In this document: one piece after another, positions 23,215-31,516 of the stretch
Numbering within the stretch: the first letter of the stretch is position 1
Layout of the letters: every line of letters begins with the position of its first letter
From: Thermus sp. LT1-2-5
Lineage (GTDB): Bacteria > Deinococcota > Deinococci > Deinococcales > Thermaceae
Direction: 5' to 3'
DNA: 64,000 nt
NCBI RefSeq assembly: GCF_040363165.1
Contig: NZ_BSRG01000007.1
Span: forward strand, 16,134 to 80,133
Made by a program: the position numbers and the translations under genes
The notes under the pieces: model-generated
Seen by the model: only the letters and a program-made list of their open reading frames with translations
What the model was told of the DNA's origin: nothing
The model's database searches: none

Positions 23215-23805
23215 CTAGAAGCCCCGCTCAGCCTTGATCAGGTGATGCGCCGCGCGGGCCAGCCGGTGGGCGGCCTCGGCCCGGGCCAGGTCGCCGCCTT
23301 GGCCTAGGAGGGCCTTGGCCTCCTGGAGAAGGCGGCCCACCTCCGGCCGGCTCACCCGGTAGTAGCTCGCCTCGTACTCGGCCCGGGCGATGGCTTCCTG
23401 GGCGCGGTAGGGCGCCTCGTAGCCTTTGCGGCCCCGCGGGCCAGGCCCCATGGGGATGGGGTAGGCGCTCGGGGCCACCTCCAGGAACCGGAGGGCCTCG
23501 TAGATCAGGCTAGCGGCGTGGGCCCGCTCCTTGGCCCGGAAGTGCTGGCCCCCTTGGTACTCCCCTTGCGCCTGGCGCAAGAGGGCGTCGGCGGCGGCCT
23601 TCAGGGGGCTTTGCCCCACCAGGCCGGAGAGGTACTGGGCGCGGCTCAGTTCCCGAGCGGCCCGCTCCGCCTCGCGGTAGCCGTAGCCGTAGGGTTGCAT
23701 GGGCGCGGGAGCGGGAGCCGGGCCGCCAGGGGGCGGCGGCGCGGGCTGGGCCAAACCCGTCAAGCCGAGGGCCAAAATTGCCGTGGTCAGAAGCCGCTTT
23801 TTCAT
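23215..23805 (-). CDS. Secreted helical protein, unknown function
   Basis: A 196-residue secreted protein: signal peptide TAILALGLTGLAQ, a Pro-rich linker (PAPPPPGGPAPAPAPMQP), then alternating Ala/Arg/Glu-rich helices (EAERAARELSRAQYLSG, RAKERAHAASLIYEALRFL) that look like helical hairpin repeats. AAGGAGGTATA precedes ATG 23805. It heads the minus-strand group that ends with the two-component system. A role in the cell envelope is inferred only from the leader and the neighbours. Confidence 0.65.
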   Translation of the reverse strand: MKKRLLTTAILALGLTGLAQPAPPPPGGPAPAPAPMQPYGYGYREAERAARELSRAQYLSGLVGQSPLKAAADALLRQAQGEYQGGQHFRAKERAHAASLIYEALRFLEVAPSAYPIPMGPGPRGRKGYEAPYRAQEAIARAEYEASYYRVSRPEVGRLLQEAKALLGQGGDLARAEAAHRLARAAHHLIKAERGF

Positions 23806-23934
23806 CCTTATACCTCCTTCTGCCCCGAAGGGCCCCCTAAGAGTAGGAGGGTTTTGTGGGACGACGGTGGAAAGGCGAGCCGCTTCCTGCAAGCGGTTAT
23901 CGTTCGCAATATCCATAAAATCCGACCGGAATAC

Positions 23935-23963
23935 TTGACTTTTTGCCCCCCTTCCCCTACCCT
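23935..23963 (+). promoter_or_regulatory. Promoter of the haem/iron operon
   Basis: TTGACT (23935-23940), 17-bp spacer, TACCCT (23958-23963), then GAGGAGGT (23971-23978) before GTG 23985. Just upstream lies an imperfect inverted repeat, GGTTATCG (23896-23903) / CAATATCC (23908-23915), a possible operator for an iron regulator. The region also separates the divergent gene at 23805. Confidence 0.5.
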
Positions 23964-23984
23964 CCTCCTTGAGGAGGTGATGGC

Positions 23985-24305
23985 GTGTTCGTGGTGATGA
24001 ACCGCATACCGGTAAAACCCGAGTATGCCGAGCAATTTGAGGAGGTTTTCCGCACTCGAGCCCGGCTGGTGGACCGGATGCCCGGCTTCCTCCGCAACCT
24101 GGTGTTGCGGCCGCAAAACCCCGAGGATCCCTACATCGTCCTTACCTTCTGGGAGAGCGAGGCCGCCTTCCGCGCCTGGACCGAGAGCCCCGCCTTCCGG
24201 GAGGGCCACGCCCGCAGCGGAACCCTGCCCAAGGAAGCCTTCCGGGGTCCGAACCGCTTGGAAACCTTCGTGGCCTTCCTGGACTCGGAGGTGCAAGGTG
24301 GTTGA
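23985..24305 (+). CDS. HmoA/IsdG-like antibiotic-biosynthesis-monooxygenase-fold haem oxygenase
   Basis: A 106-residue ABM-fold protein. The start MFVVMNRIPVKPEYAEQFEE and the block VLRPQNPEDPYIVLTFWES match HmoA-type haem-degrading monooxygenases, which open haem to release iron. A His in REGHARSG could be the haem ligand. It is the first gene of an operon encoding a haem ABC transporter, which supports haem use over a metabolic monooxygenase role. GTG 23985 has an ideal Shine-Dalgarno; ATG 23997 is a possible alternative. Confidence 0.75.
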   Translation: MFVVMNRIPVKPEYAEQFEEVFRTRARLVDRMPGFLRNLVLRPQNPEDPYIVLTFWESEAAFRAWTESPAFREGHARSGTLPKEAFRGPNRLETFVAFLDSEVQGG

Positions 24306-24912
24306 GGCTCCGGTTTGGGCGCTTCTCAAGCGGGCGCGGGAGCGGGTGTACACCCTCCCCAAGGACTTTCCTGGCTTCTCCGCCCGCCTTGCCCTTTACG
24401 TTAAGGGGCTTTGGTACTTCGGCCAGGTGCGGGCGGAAGGCTTCCGCCCCGAAGTGGACCTGCCCGAGGGCGTGGGGCCCCTAGCGGAAAAGGAGCTGGC
24501 TTCCCTTCTAGGCCACCGCCGCCCCGTTCCCTTTGAAGAGGGCGAGGGCCGCTACCCCATGCGCTTGGTGGAGGAAGGTCCTATGGGTACGGCCCTCGCC
24601 CTGGAGGACCCCTTTCGTTCCCGCATATGGGTCCGCGAGGGGCGGCTTCACGTCATCGAGCGCCACCTGACAGAAGGCTCGTTTCGCATCCACCTCGAGG
24701 CCTGGAAGGAGGTCGGGGAAAAGCTCCTACCTCACCGCTTCCTCCTGGTCCATCGCGACGCCCGGGGCAGGCTACTCAAAGTGGAACGCTTCCGGGACGA
24801 GTACGCCGCTTTCGGAGACCTTTGGCTTCCTGTGGAGCGGGAAGTCGTGGTGGAAGGGGAGGGCTTAGAGACCTTGGTGCTTCGCTTGGAGAACGTGGAG
24901 GTGGCGGCATGA
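24298..24912 (+). CDS. Conserved haem-operon protein (DUF3386-like)
   Basis: A 204-residue protein without leader or membrane helix. It has a beta-rich pattern (SRIWVREGRLHVIERHLTEG, KLLPHRFLLVHRDARGRLLK) that reminds me of DUF3386 proteins found beside haem uptake genes; this recall is tentative. The start is GTG 24298, overlapping the upstream stop by 8 bp, and the end overlaps hmuT by ATGA. The tight packing implies joint function with haem import or breakdown. The activity is unknown. Confidence 0.6.
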   Translation: MVEAPVWALLKRARERVYTLPKDFPGFSARLALYVKGLWYFGQVRAEGFRPEVDLPEGVGPLAEKELASLLGHRRPVPFEEGEGRYPMRLVEEGPMGTALALEDPFRSRIWVREGRLHVIERHLTEGSFRIHLEAWKEVGEKLLPHRFLLVHRDARGRLLKVERFRDEYAAFGDLWLPVEREVVVEGEGLETLVLRLENVEVAA

Positions 24913-25808
24913 GAAAGCTGGCGGTTTTGGCTTGGGTGTTTTTGGCGGCCCTGGCCCAGCCTTACCGGGCGGTGGACGCCACCGGCAAAGCGGTGGAGGT
25001 GCGTTCGATAGAACGCATCGTCAGCCTAGACGGCATTACCACGGAGATTCTCTTCGCCGTCGGCGTGGGGGATAAGGTGGTGGGCCGGGACGACTCCAGC
25101 TACTACCCGCCCCAAGTCCTGAGGCTTCCCAGCGTGGGCTACCAGTTCCGCCTTTCCGCCGAGGGCATTCTTTCCCTCAAGCCCACCTTGGTCATCGGCC
25201 GCGAGGACGTGCGGCCGCCCCAGGTGGTGGACCAGCTCCGCCAGGCGGGGGTGGCGGTGGTCCTGGTGCCCGCAGAGCCCAGCGTGGAGGGGGCCAAGGC
25301 CAAAATCCGGGTGGTGGCCCAGGCGGTGGGCCAGGCGGAGCGGGGGGAGGCTTTGGTCCGGGCTTTGGAGCGCGATCTCCTGGCTCTCCGCGCCTTCCAG
25401 ACCCAGCGCGCTTCCCCAAAGCTAAAGGGGCTTTTCCTCTACCTGCGAGGTCCGGGCACCACCTTTGTCTGCGGCGAGGGGAGCACCCCGGTGGGGGTCA
25501 TGAAGCTCGCCGGTCTGGAGAACGCCGCCCAGGGCATTCGGGAGTGCCAGCCCATGACGGCGGAGAGCGTGGTGGCGGCCCGGCCGGACGTCATCGTGGT
25601 CTTCAAAAAAGGCCTGGAGAGCGTGGGGGGGTTGGAGGGGCTTCTCAAGCTTCCTGGGGTGGCCCAAACCCCGGCAGGGCAGAAGCGGAAGGTGGTGGCC
25701 ATGGACGACCTTTACCTGGGAAGCTTCGGCCCTCGGGCGGGCCGAGCCGCCTTGGACCTCTTCCGGGCCGCCTACCTAAAGGAGGGGTTTGTGGAGGTGG
25801 GGCCGTGA
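24909..25808 (+). CDS. hmuT: Haem ABC transporter substrate-binding protein
   Basis: A 299-residue periplasmic binding protein of the FecB/BtuF class: signal peptide LAVLAWVFLAALAQP, then IERIVSLDGITTEILFAVGV and LKGLFLYLRGPGTTFVCGEG, both typical of HmuT. It would capture haem and present it to the permease at 25912. It overlaps the upstream gene by ATGA, and a tiny gene overlaps its stop by GTGA. Confidence 0.88.
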   Translation: MRKLAVLAWVFLAALAQPYRAVDATGKAVEVRSIERIVSLDGITTEILFAVGVGDKVVGRDDSSYYPPQVLRLPSVGYQFRLSAEGILSLKPTLVIGREDVRPPQVVDQLRQAGVAVVLVPAEPSVEGAKAKIRVVAQAVGQAERGEALVRALERDLLALRAFQTQRASPKLKGLFLYLRGPGTTFVCGEGSTPVGVMKLAGLENAAQGIRECQPMTAESVVAARPDVIVVFKKGLESVGGLEGLLKLPGVAQTPAGQKRKVVAMDDLYLGSFGPRAGRAALDLFRAAYLKEGFVEVGP

Positions 25809-25915
25809 GGTCGTACCTCTTCCTTCGCGGGGTGTTTAAGGCGTTCCTCCTCCTGCTCCTCCTGGGCAAGCCCTTACCGCCGAGCCTTGAGGCCCTATGG
25901 GAGGAAGTTCCGTGA
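25805..25915 (+). CDS. 36-residue hydrophobic mini-protein between hmuT and hmuU
   Basis: GTG 25805 overlaps the hmuT stop (GTGA) and TGA 25913-25915 overlaps the GTG start of hmuU. The peptide RSYLFLRGVFKAFLLLLLLG has one hydrophobic helix and ends SLEALWEEVP. Double stop-start coupling argues that it is translated. It may be a small subunit or only a translational bridge. Confidence 0.4.
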   Translation: MRSYLFLRGVFKAFLLLLLLGKPLPPSLEALWEEVP

Positions 25916-26943
25916 CCAAGAGCCTCGTTTTCCCCCGCTCCCGGCGGTACCGTTTGGTCCTCCTGGTCCTGGCCCTCCTCTTGGTCCTGGCCCTCCTTTT
26001 GGGGGCGGGGCTTGGGGCCTACCCCATCCCGCCCTTGGCCATCCCCGGCATCCTCCTAAAGGGGGAAGGGGTGGAGTATCAGGTGCTTACCGCCCTCCGC
26101 TTTCCCCGGGTCCTGGGGGCAGCCCTGGTGGGGGCGCTTTTGGCCTTGGCGGGGGCGGTGTTGCAGGGCCTCTTCCGCAACCCCCTGGTGGACCCGGGGC
26201 TCATTGGGGTGTCCTCGGGGGCGGCCTTGGGAGCAGCCCTTTTCATCGTCCTCTGGCCCGGGGCGGGGGTCCTCGAGGTCTACGCCCTTCCCCTCTTCGC
26301 CTTCTTGGGCGGACTCCTCGCCACCCATCTGCTTTGGCGCTTGGCCCGGACGCCCCTGGGGGTCCAGGTTTCCGTGCTCCTCCTCTCGGGCATCGCCCTG
26401 AACGCCTTGGTGGGGGCAGGGATCGGCCTCCTCACCTTTTTGGCGAGCGAGCAGGAGCTCCGTAGCCTCACCTTTTGGACCCTTGGGGGCTTTTCCGCCC
26501 TTACCTGGCGCCTTCTTTTGGCTGGGCTGCCCTTGGCCCTCCTCGCCCTTTTCCTCCTCCTTCCCCTGGCCCGTTCCCTGAACGCCTTGGCCCTGGGGGA
26601 ACGGGAGGCCTTCCACCTGGGGGTGGACCTCGAGGCCCTGAAGCGCCGGGCGGTGGCGGGGGCTGCCCTAGGGGTGGGGGTGGCGGTGGCCCTGGCGGGC
26701 GGGGTGGGGTTCCTGGGTTTGGTGGCGCCCCATCTCTTCCGCCTCTTGGCGGGGCCCGACCACCGCTACCTCCTTCCGGGATCGGCCCTTTTGGGCGCGG
26801 GGCTCGCCGTGGGGGCGGACCTTCTCGCCCGTACCCTGGCCGCCCCTGCGGAAATCCCCGTGGGGGTGGTGACCGCCCTCCTCGGGGGGCCCTTCTTCCT
26901 TTACTTGGTCCTGCGTTACAAGCGGGAGGTGTACCGTGCTTGA
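25912..26943 (+). CDS. hmuU: Haem ABC transporter permease (FecCD family)
   Basis: A 343-residue permease with about ten membrane helices. FecCD landmarks are visible: LRFPRVLGAALVGALLALAG, GLFRNPLVDPGLIGVSSGAA and GGVGFLGLVAPHLFRLLAGPDH. I chose GTG 25912 because GGGAGGAA lies just upstream and it overlaps the preceding stop as other junctions here do; ATG 25897 is in frame but lacks a site. It forms the membrane channel with the ATPase encoded next. Confidence 0.9.
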   Translation: MTKSLVFPRSRRYRLVLLVLALLLVLALLLGAGLGAYPIPPLAIPGILLKGEGVEYQVLTALRFPRVLGAALVGALLALAGAVLQGLFRNPLVDPGLIGVSSGAALGAALFIVLWPGAGVLEVYALPLFAFLGGLLATHLLWRLARTPLGVQVSVLLLSGIALNALVGAGIGLLTFLASEQELRSLTFWTLGGFSALTWRLLLAGLPLALLALFLLLPLARSLNALALGEREAFHLGVDLEALKRRAVAGAALGVGVAVALAGGVGFLGLVAPHLFRLLAGPDHRYLLPGSALLGAGLAVGADLLARTLAAPAEIPVGVVTALLGGPFFLYLVLRYKREVYRA

Positions 26944-27718
26944 GGCGAAAAACCTAGGGTATCGCGTGGGGGAACGGTGGTTGGTAAAGGGCGTGGACCT
27001 CGCCGTGCGCGGGGGGGAGTTCCTGGCCGTCCTCGGCCCCAACGGGAGCGGCAAGACCACGCTCCTTCGCCTGCTTTCGGGGGAGCTCCGCCCCTCCCAG
27101 GGGGAGGTGTGGCTCCAGGAGCAGCCCTTGGCCGCCTACACCCCGGAGCGCCTGGCCCAGGTGCGGGCGGTGCTTTCCCAAAACCGGGAGATGGGCTTTC
27201 CCTACACCGCCTACGAGGTGGCCTTTCTGGGGCGGCTTCCCCACCTTTGGGGTAGACGGGAGGGACTGGAGGACCACGCCAAGGTGGAGGCGGCTTTAGG
27301 GCGGGCCCAGGCCGCAGGCTTTAAGGAGCGGCTCTTCCCCAGCCTTTCCGGGGGCGAGGCCATGCGGGTGGAGGTGGCCAGGCTTCTCGCCCAGGAGGCC
27401 CGCCTTTTCCTCTTAGACGAGCCCACCAACCACCTGGACCCCCGCTATGCCCTGGAGCTCCTTTGCCTTTTTCGGGCCCTGGCCTACGAGGGAAGCGCGG
27501 TGGTGGCGGTGCTCCATGACCTGAACCTGGCGGGGCTTTTCGCCGACCGGATTCTCCTCCTCAAAGACGGCAGGCCCGTGGCCTACGGGGAGCCCCAAGC
27601 CGTGTTGCACCCGGGGCTTTTGGAGGACGTCTACGAGGTTTCTTTCCACGCCCTGGGACAACCGGGGACTTTCCGCTTCCTCCTTCCCGTGCCCAAGGAG
27701 GTGGTCCGTGGAGCCTGA
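26936..27718 (+). CDS. hmuV: Haem ABC transporter ATPase
   Basis: A 260-residue ATPase. Walker A GPNGSGKTT, signature LSGGEAMRVEVAR, Walker B LFLLDEPTNHLD, H-loop VLHDLNLA. The order T-U-V and the FecCD partner fit haem import. It starts at GTG 26936 inside the end of hmuU. The next small gene overlaps its end by 11 bp. Confidence 0.9.
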   Translation: MLEAKNLGYRVGERWLVKGVDLAVRGGEFLAVLGPNGSGKTTLLRLLSGELRPSQGEVWLQEQPLAAYTPERLAQVRAVLSQNREMGFPYTAYEVAFLGRLPHLWGRREGLEDHAKVEAALGRAQAAGFKERLFPSLSGGEAMRVEVARLLAQEARLFLLDEPTNHLDPRYALELLCLFRALAYEGSAVVAVLHDLNLAGLFADRILLLKDGRPVAYGEPQAVLHPGLLEDVYEVSFHALGQPGTFRFLLPVPKEVVRGA

Positions 27719-28019
27719 CCACGCCCAGGTGGTGGCCCGGGTTTCCGAGACCCGGTACCTTTCCCGTTGTGCCTGCAACGGGGGCACCTACCACCTGCAC
27801 TGGGACGCCGCCACCTTTCGCCTTACCCCGGAGGGCCTCCGGTTCCTGGCCCAGGTTTTGGAGGACCTCTTGGCGCGGGGTGGTGACGGGGTGGTGTGGC
27901 TTGGGGCGGTGGGCCTCCGTTTTCGGGAGGGGGAGGGGTGGGAGCTCCTTCGCCTGTTAAAGCGGGGGCTTGTTTGGCAAACGGCGACACCGGTGGCGTA
28001 CTTTCGTCATCTGAACTAG
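27708..28019 (+). CDS. Unknown small protein in the haem operon
   Basis: A 103-residue cytoplasmic protein starting at GTG 27708 inside hmuV. A cysteine/histidine patch SRCACNGGTYHLHWD (about residues 19-33) could bind metal or haem; the rest is a helix (EGLRFLAQVLEDLLARG) and a strand-rich end. I do not recognise the family. Its place between haem uptake and iron-binding genes suggests a cytoplasmic haem or iron handling role. Confidence 0.55.
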   Translation: MEPDHAQVVARVSETRYLSRCACNGGTYHLHWDAATFRLTPEGLRFLAQVLEDLLARGGDGVVWLGAVGLRFREGEGWELLRLLKRGLVWQTATPVAYFRHLN

Positions 28020-28026
28020 GAGGGTT

Positions 28027-28941
28027 ATGCGGACGAAAACACTTTTTGTGAGCTTTCTGGTTTCCTTGGCCTTAGCGCAGGGGTCCTGTCCGGGCGGGCG
28101 GGTGCCCCACGACTTGGGGGAGGTTTGCCTGCCCAAGACCCCAGCGCGGGTGGCGGCGCTGGACTGGCGGCCTTTGGAAGACCTTCTCCTCCTAGGAGTG
28201 CAGCCCGTGGCGGGGGCAGATCTGGCGGATTTCCCCAAGTGGGTGAGGATGGAGCTTCCCCAGGGGATCCAGGATGTGGGAGGGCGCATGAGCCCGAGCT
28301 TGGAGCGCCTGGCCGCCCTTAAGCCCGATCTGGTCTTGGGCTACACGGGCTTTCAGGGGCGGTTCTACCCCGAGCTTTCCCGCATCGCCCCCACGGCGCT
28401 ATACGACTATCTCCCCTCCCAGGGACAACTTGCCGCCATGCGGCGGCACTTCCTCCTTCACGCCCGCTTGGTAGGGAAGGAACGGGAAGGGGAGAGGATC
28501 CTTTCCGATTTGGACCGCTTCCTGCGGGAGCGGGCGGAGGAGCTTGGGCGCAAGGGGCTTTCCGGTAGGTCCTTCCTCTTGGTCCAGGCCTGGGCCCGGG
28601 AGAAGGTCTACAACGTCTTCACCCGGGACACCCTGGCTTCCGAGCTCCTGGAGGCCCTGGGCCTGAAGAACGCCTGGACCGGAAAGGCAGAGGCGTATGG
28701 GCTTTCTCGAGTGGGTCCTGAGGGACTAGTGCGTTTGGTGCGCGACAACCCGGGCGTGCTCGTCTTTCTCGTTGCCCAGCCCGAGAATAACCCCCTGAGC
28801 GACCCAGCGGTGGGTCCCCTGCTCCGGCTAAATCGGGCTCGGGTGCTGCCCCTGGCCCCGAACACCTGGACCTACGGGGGCCCCCATTCCGCCCGAGTCC
28901 TGGTGGAAGAGGTCTGGCGTAGCGTGGGGGGTGGCCAATGA
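28027..28941 (+). CDS. Iron/siderophore-type ABC substrate-binding protein
   Basis: A 304-residue FecB-class binding protein with a signal peptide (LFVSFLVSLALAQG). Family features are RVAALDWRPLEDLLLLGVQP and LAALKPDLVLGYTG. It differs clearly from HmuT upstream, so it probably binds another iron form, such as an Fe(III) complex, while sharing HmuUV or another permease. GTTATG start context has AGGAGG at 28018-28023. The next gene overlaps by ATGA. Confidence 0.8.
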   Translation: MRTKTLFVSFLVSLALAQGSCPGGRVPHDLGEVCLPKTPARVAALDWRPLEDLLLLGVQPVAGADLADFPKWVRMELPQGIQDVGGRMSPSLERLAALKPDLVLGYTGFQGRFYPELSRIAPTALYDYLPSQGQLAAMRRHFLLHARLVGKEREGERILSDLDRFLRERAEELGRKGLSGRSFLLVQAWAREKVYNVFTRDTLASELLEALGLKNAWTGKAEAYGLSRVGPEGLVRLVRDNPGVLVFLVAQPENNPLSDPAVGPLLRLNRARVLPLAPNTWTYGGPHSARVLVEEVWRSVGGGQ

Positions 28942-29984
28942 GGCGCTTTGCTGTAGGACTGCTTTTCCTCGCCGCGGCCTTCGCCCAGGGGTTTAGGGCG
29001 GACCTTCGGGCCCAGGTGGAGCCCCTCCTTGGAGAGCTTGTTCAAAATGCCCGGCTTCTGGCCCAGGCGGCCCGCGCCTATGCGGAAGCCCCCACCCTCG
29101 AGGGCCTGAACCGGCTCCGGGTCCTTTGGCATCTGGCCCGGGAGCCTTGGGAGGTGTTGGAAGCCTTCGCCTTTGGGCCTGTGGGCGACTTTGATCCGTA
29201 TCTGGACACCTGGCCCGTAAGCCCAGAGGACCTCCGGCGCACCTTGGGGAAGCCTGTGGAGGACCTGCCCCCTGAGGTTCGGGGCTTCCACGCCCTGGAA
29301 TACCTCCTTTACCAGGAGCCTGCCCGCACCCCAGAGGCCGCCCGCCATCTGGCCCTGTTGGCGGAGGATCTGGCCCAGAAGGCTTCCCGTATGCGGGAGG
29401 CTTACTTGGCCTATTTGGAGGAAGCCTCCGAGACGGATTTGACCCTGGAGCTCTACGCCGCAAGCCTGGAACTCGCCGAGGAGCTTTTCGCCGAAAAGCT
29501 CAAGAACCCGGAAAGCCCGTACGCTCAGCGCTCGGCCCAGGATTACCGGGCCAATGTCCGGGGTCTCCTCCAAGCCTTCGCCTTGCTTCCCCTACCGGGC
29601 CCGGTCTGGGCCTTGGCCCTGGACCTGGAGCGAGCGGTAGCGGCCCTGCCGAGCCCCTTGGAGGGCAACTGGGACCACCCCCAGGTAGCCTTGGCCATAG
29701 CCAGAGCCCAAGACCTCCATCGCGCCCTGGCCCAGGCCCCGGTGGGCGATGCGGGAGAGCGGGCCCTCCTTTGGCTCCGCACCTTCCGGGAGGAGTACCT
29801 GGTGGAGGGGGAGGTGGATGAGGGGCTAGCAGCCTTGGAGGGCCTTAGGGCCGCCCTGGCGGGGATGCCCCAGGAGGAGGAGGCGCTAAAGTTGGTGGTG
29901 GCCCTCGAGGCCAAGGTGCGGGCTCAAGCCCCCGCAGAGGAGGTGGAGCCTTTGCTCCGGGCCTTGGAGGCCCTCTTCCGCTAG
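28938..29984 (+). CDS. Imelysin-family periplasmic iron-regulated protein
   Basis: A 348-residue secreted helical protein (leader VGLLFLAAAFAQG). The GXHXXE imelysin motif appears as RGFHALEYLLYQ (about residue 117), with the later helices of the M75 fold. Imelysin-like proteins (ICMP) bind iron or haem in the periplasm and are often encoded with diheme COG3488 proteins, exactly as here. Two more GXHXXE-like sites are not visible. Confidence 0.8.
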   Translation: MRRFAVGLLFLAAAFAQGFRADLRAQVEPLLGELVQNARLLAQAARAYAEAPTLEGLNRLRVLWHLAREPWEVLEAFAFGPVGDFDPYLDTWPVSPEDLRRTLGKPVEDLPPEVRGFHALEYLLYQEPARTPEAARHLALLAEDLAQKASRMREAYLAYLEEASETDLTLELYAASLELAEELFAEKLKNPESPYAQRSAQDYRANVRGLLQAFALLPLPGPVWALALDLERAVAALPSPLEGNWDHPQVALAIARAQDLHRALAQAPVGDAGERALLWLRTFREEYLVEGEVDEGLAALEGLRAALAGMPQEEEALKLVVALEAKVRAQAPAEEVEPLLRALEALFR

Positions 29985-29987
29985 GCC

Positions 29988-31166
29988 GTGCGCCGCTTTC
30001 TTTGGCTTGCCCTTTTCCTTCTCGGCGCCCTTCCCGCCCGCTACTGGGTGCAGGACGCTTCCTCTCGGGCCTTCGGCCACCCCCTGCCTGGGCTTACCTC
30101 CGAGGCTCTGGAGGCCTTTCGCCGAGGGGACCAAGCCTTCAACCGCATCTTCGTGCGGGAGGACGGCTTGGGCCCCCTCTTTGTGCACCAATCCTGCGCC
30201 GGGTGCCACGTGCGGGACGGGCGGGGGCGCCTCGCCTTCGAGGGACGTAGCGAGGCCTTGGTGCGCGCCCGTGCCCTCGATGGGACCGCCCCCCACCCCC
30301 GCTTCGGGGTGCAGCTCCAGGACCACGCCCTGCCAGGCTACCCACCGGAGGGCCAGGTCCTCCTCCGCTGGGAGGAAGCGGTGGGGCGCTATCCCGATGG
30401 GACCCCTTATCGGCTCAGGCGCCTTAGCCTGGAGGTCCTGGACCCCTCGGGGAGGCCGGTTCCGGGCCGGTATAGCCTCCGCCTGGCTCCACCCGTCTTC
30501 GGCGGGGGGCTTCTGGAGGCGGTGCCGGAAAGCGCCCTTCTCGCCTCGCAAGACCCGGAGGACCGGGATGGGGACGGGGTTTCGGGAAGGGTGGCCCGCC
30601 TGGCTGGGGGTGAGGTGGGCCGTTTTGGGTGGAAGGCGGGGGTGGCAAGCCTAAAGGAGCAGGCCGCCTTGGCCTACCGGGAGGACATGGGCCTTTCCAC
30701 GCCCCTTTTCCCCGATGAAGGGGGGATAGAGGTGGGGGAGGCGGAGTTGGAGGCGGTGGTCGCCTACCTCAAGCTCCTGGCGGTGCCCGCTCCCCGCCAC
30801 GGGCCGGAGGCCCTAAGGGGAAGGCGCCTTTTCGCCCAAATCGGTTGCGCCACCTGCCACCAACCGAGCCTGGCCGGGCTTCCCGCCTACACCGATCTCC
30901 TCCTCCACGACATGGGCCCGGGATTGGACGACGGCGTGGCCGAGGGGGACGCCGCCCCTGCCGAATGGCGCACCCCGCCCTTATGGGGGATTGGCCTCAC
31001 CCGGAAGGTGCTTGGGGAGGAGCTCTACCTTCACGATGGGCGGGCGCGGACCCTCGAGGAGGCCATTCTTTGGCACGGGGGTGAGGCGGAAGGGGCCAAG
31101 CGCCGCTTCATGGCCCTTTCCAAGGAGGACCGCGAGGCCTTGCTTCGCTTTCTGGAGGGGTTGTAG
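29988..31166 (+). CDS. Di-haem cytochrome c (COG3488 thiol-oxidoreductase type)
   Basis: A 392-residue secreted c-type cytochrome with two haem motifs: CAGCH (about residue 69) and CATCH (about 288). The leader is LWLALFLLGALPARY. The sequence between (RYPDGTPYRLRRLSLEVLD, GWKAGVASLKEQAALA) fits COG3488. In other bacteria this family is iron-regulated and linked with imelysin; it may keep periplasmic iron in the right redox state. The GTG start lies 3 bp after the imelysin stop. It ends the operon; a B12-controlled promoter follows within 10 bp. Confidence 0.83.
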   Translation: MRRFLWLALFLLGALPARYWVQDASSRAFGHPLPGLTSEALEAFRRGDQAFNRIFVREDGLGPLFVHQSCAGCHVRDGRGRLAFEGRSEALVRARALDGTAPHPRFGVQLQDHALPGYPPEGQVLLRWEEAVGRYPDGTPYRLRRLSLEVLDPSGRPVPGRYSLRLAPPVFGGGLLEAVPESALLASQDPEDRDGDGVSGRVARLAGGEVGRFGWKAGVASLKEQAALAYREDMGLSTPLFPDEGGIEVGEAELEAVVAYLKLLAVPAPRHGPEALRGRRLFAQIGCATCHQPSLAGLPAYTDLLLHDMGPGLDDGVAEGDAAPAEWRTPPLWGIGLTRKVLGEELYLHDGRARTLEEAILWHGGEAEGAKRRFMALSKEDREALLRFLEGL

Positions 31167-31175
31167 TCTGGAGGC

Positions 31176-31204
31176 TTGACGCTACCCCCAACCCGTGGTA
31201 GCCT
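31176..31204 (+). promoter_or_regulatory. Promoter of the B12-riboswitch operon
   Basis: TTGACG (31176-31181), 17-bp spacer, TAGCCT (31199-31204). It sits inside an inverted repeat GGAGGCT (31170-31176) / AGCCTCC (31200-31206), which may also help end the upstream transcript. Confidence 0.55.
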
Positions 31205-31210
31205 CCTCCG

Positions 31211-31420
31211 CAGGACACCCAAGACTTAGGGTGTCCTGGCCGCGATGCCAGGCCGACAGGCCTGGACGCCCGTGGGCGGCGGGGGAAGTCCGGTGAGAGT
31301 CCGGCGCTGTCCCGCAACGGTGACCGGCCCCCTTTGGCCGGAAGCCCGAGTACCCGCTTCGCGGTCCTACCCCGTAGCCCTCGAGGCAAGGGTGAAGGTG
31401 GTGATGCCCGTGGGACCTTA
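31211..31420 (+). promoter_or_regulatory. Cobalamin (AdoCbl) riboswitch
   Basis: The conserved core is clear: GGGGGAAGTCCGGTGAGAG (31281-31299), GCGCTGTCCCGCAACGGTGA (31304-31323), a GC stem (CCGGCC...GGCCGG) and a B12-box-like GCCCGAGTACCCGC (31344-31357). An extra hairpin GGACACCC/GGGTGTCC (31213-31236) precedes it. The downstream leader (31421-31504) has GC hairpins but no clear T-run, so control may be at translation. It should switch off the following genes when B12 is present. Confidence 0.9.
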
Positions 31421-31516
31421 AAAAAGGCGCACTCCCCTAAAAGTCGAGCTGCCCCACAGGGGCGAGGGTAGGAGGCTTGGACAGGTTCGGCCCTTGGCCG
31501 TGTGAAGGAGGTTTTT

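Noticed and set aside
23896..23915. TATCGTTCG shared with 4788-4796 as a common metal operator
   Set aside because: The shared 9-mer has different surroundings and placement relative to the promoters; likely chance. The inverted repeat at 23896-23915 is kept only as a weak hint.
25897..25911. Earlier ATG as the start of hmuU
   Set aside because: No ribosome-binding site before it, while GTG 25912 has GGGAGGAA and the usual stop-start overlap.
31170..31206. Inverted repeat over the riboswitch promoter as a terminator of the iron operon
   Set aside because: Arms are interrupted and no T-run follows; it may be incidental to the promoter.
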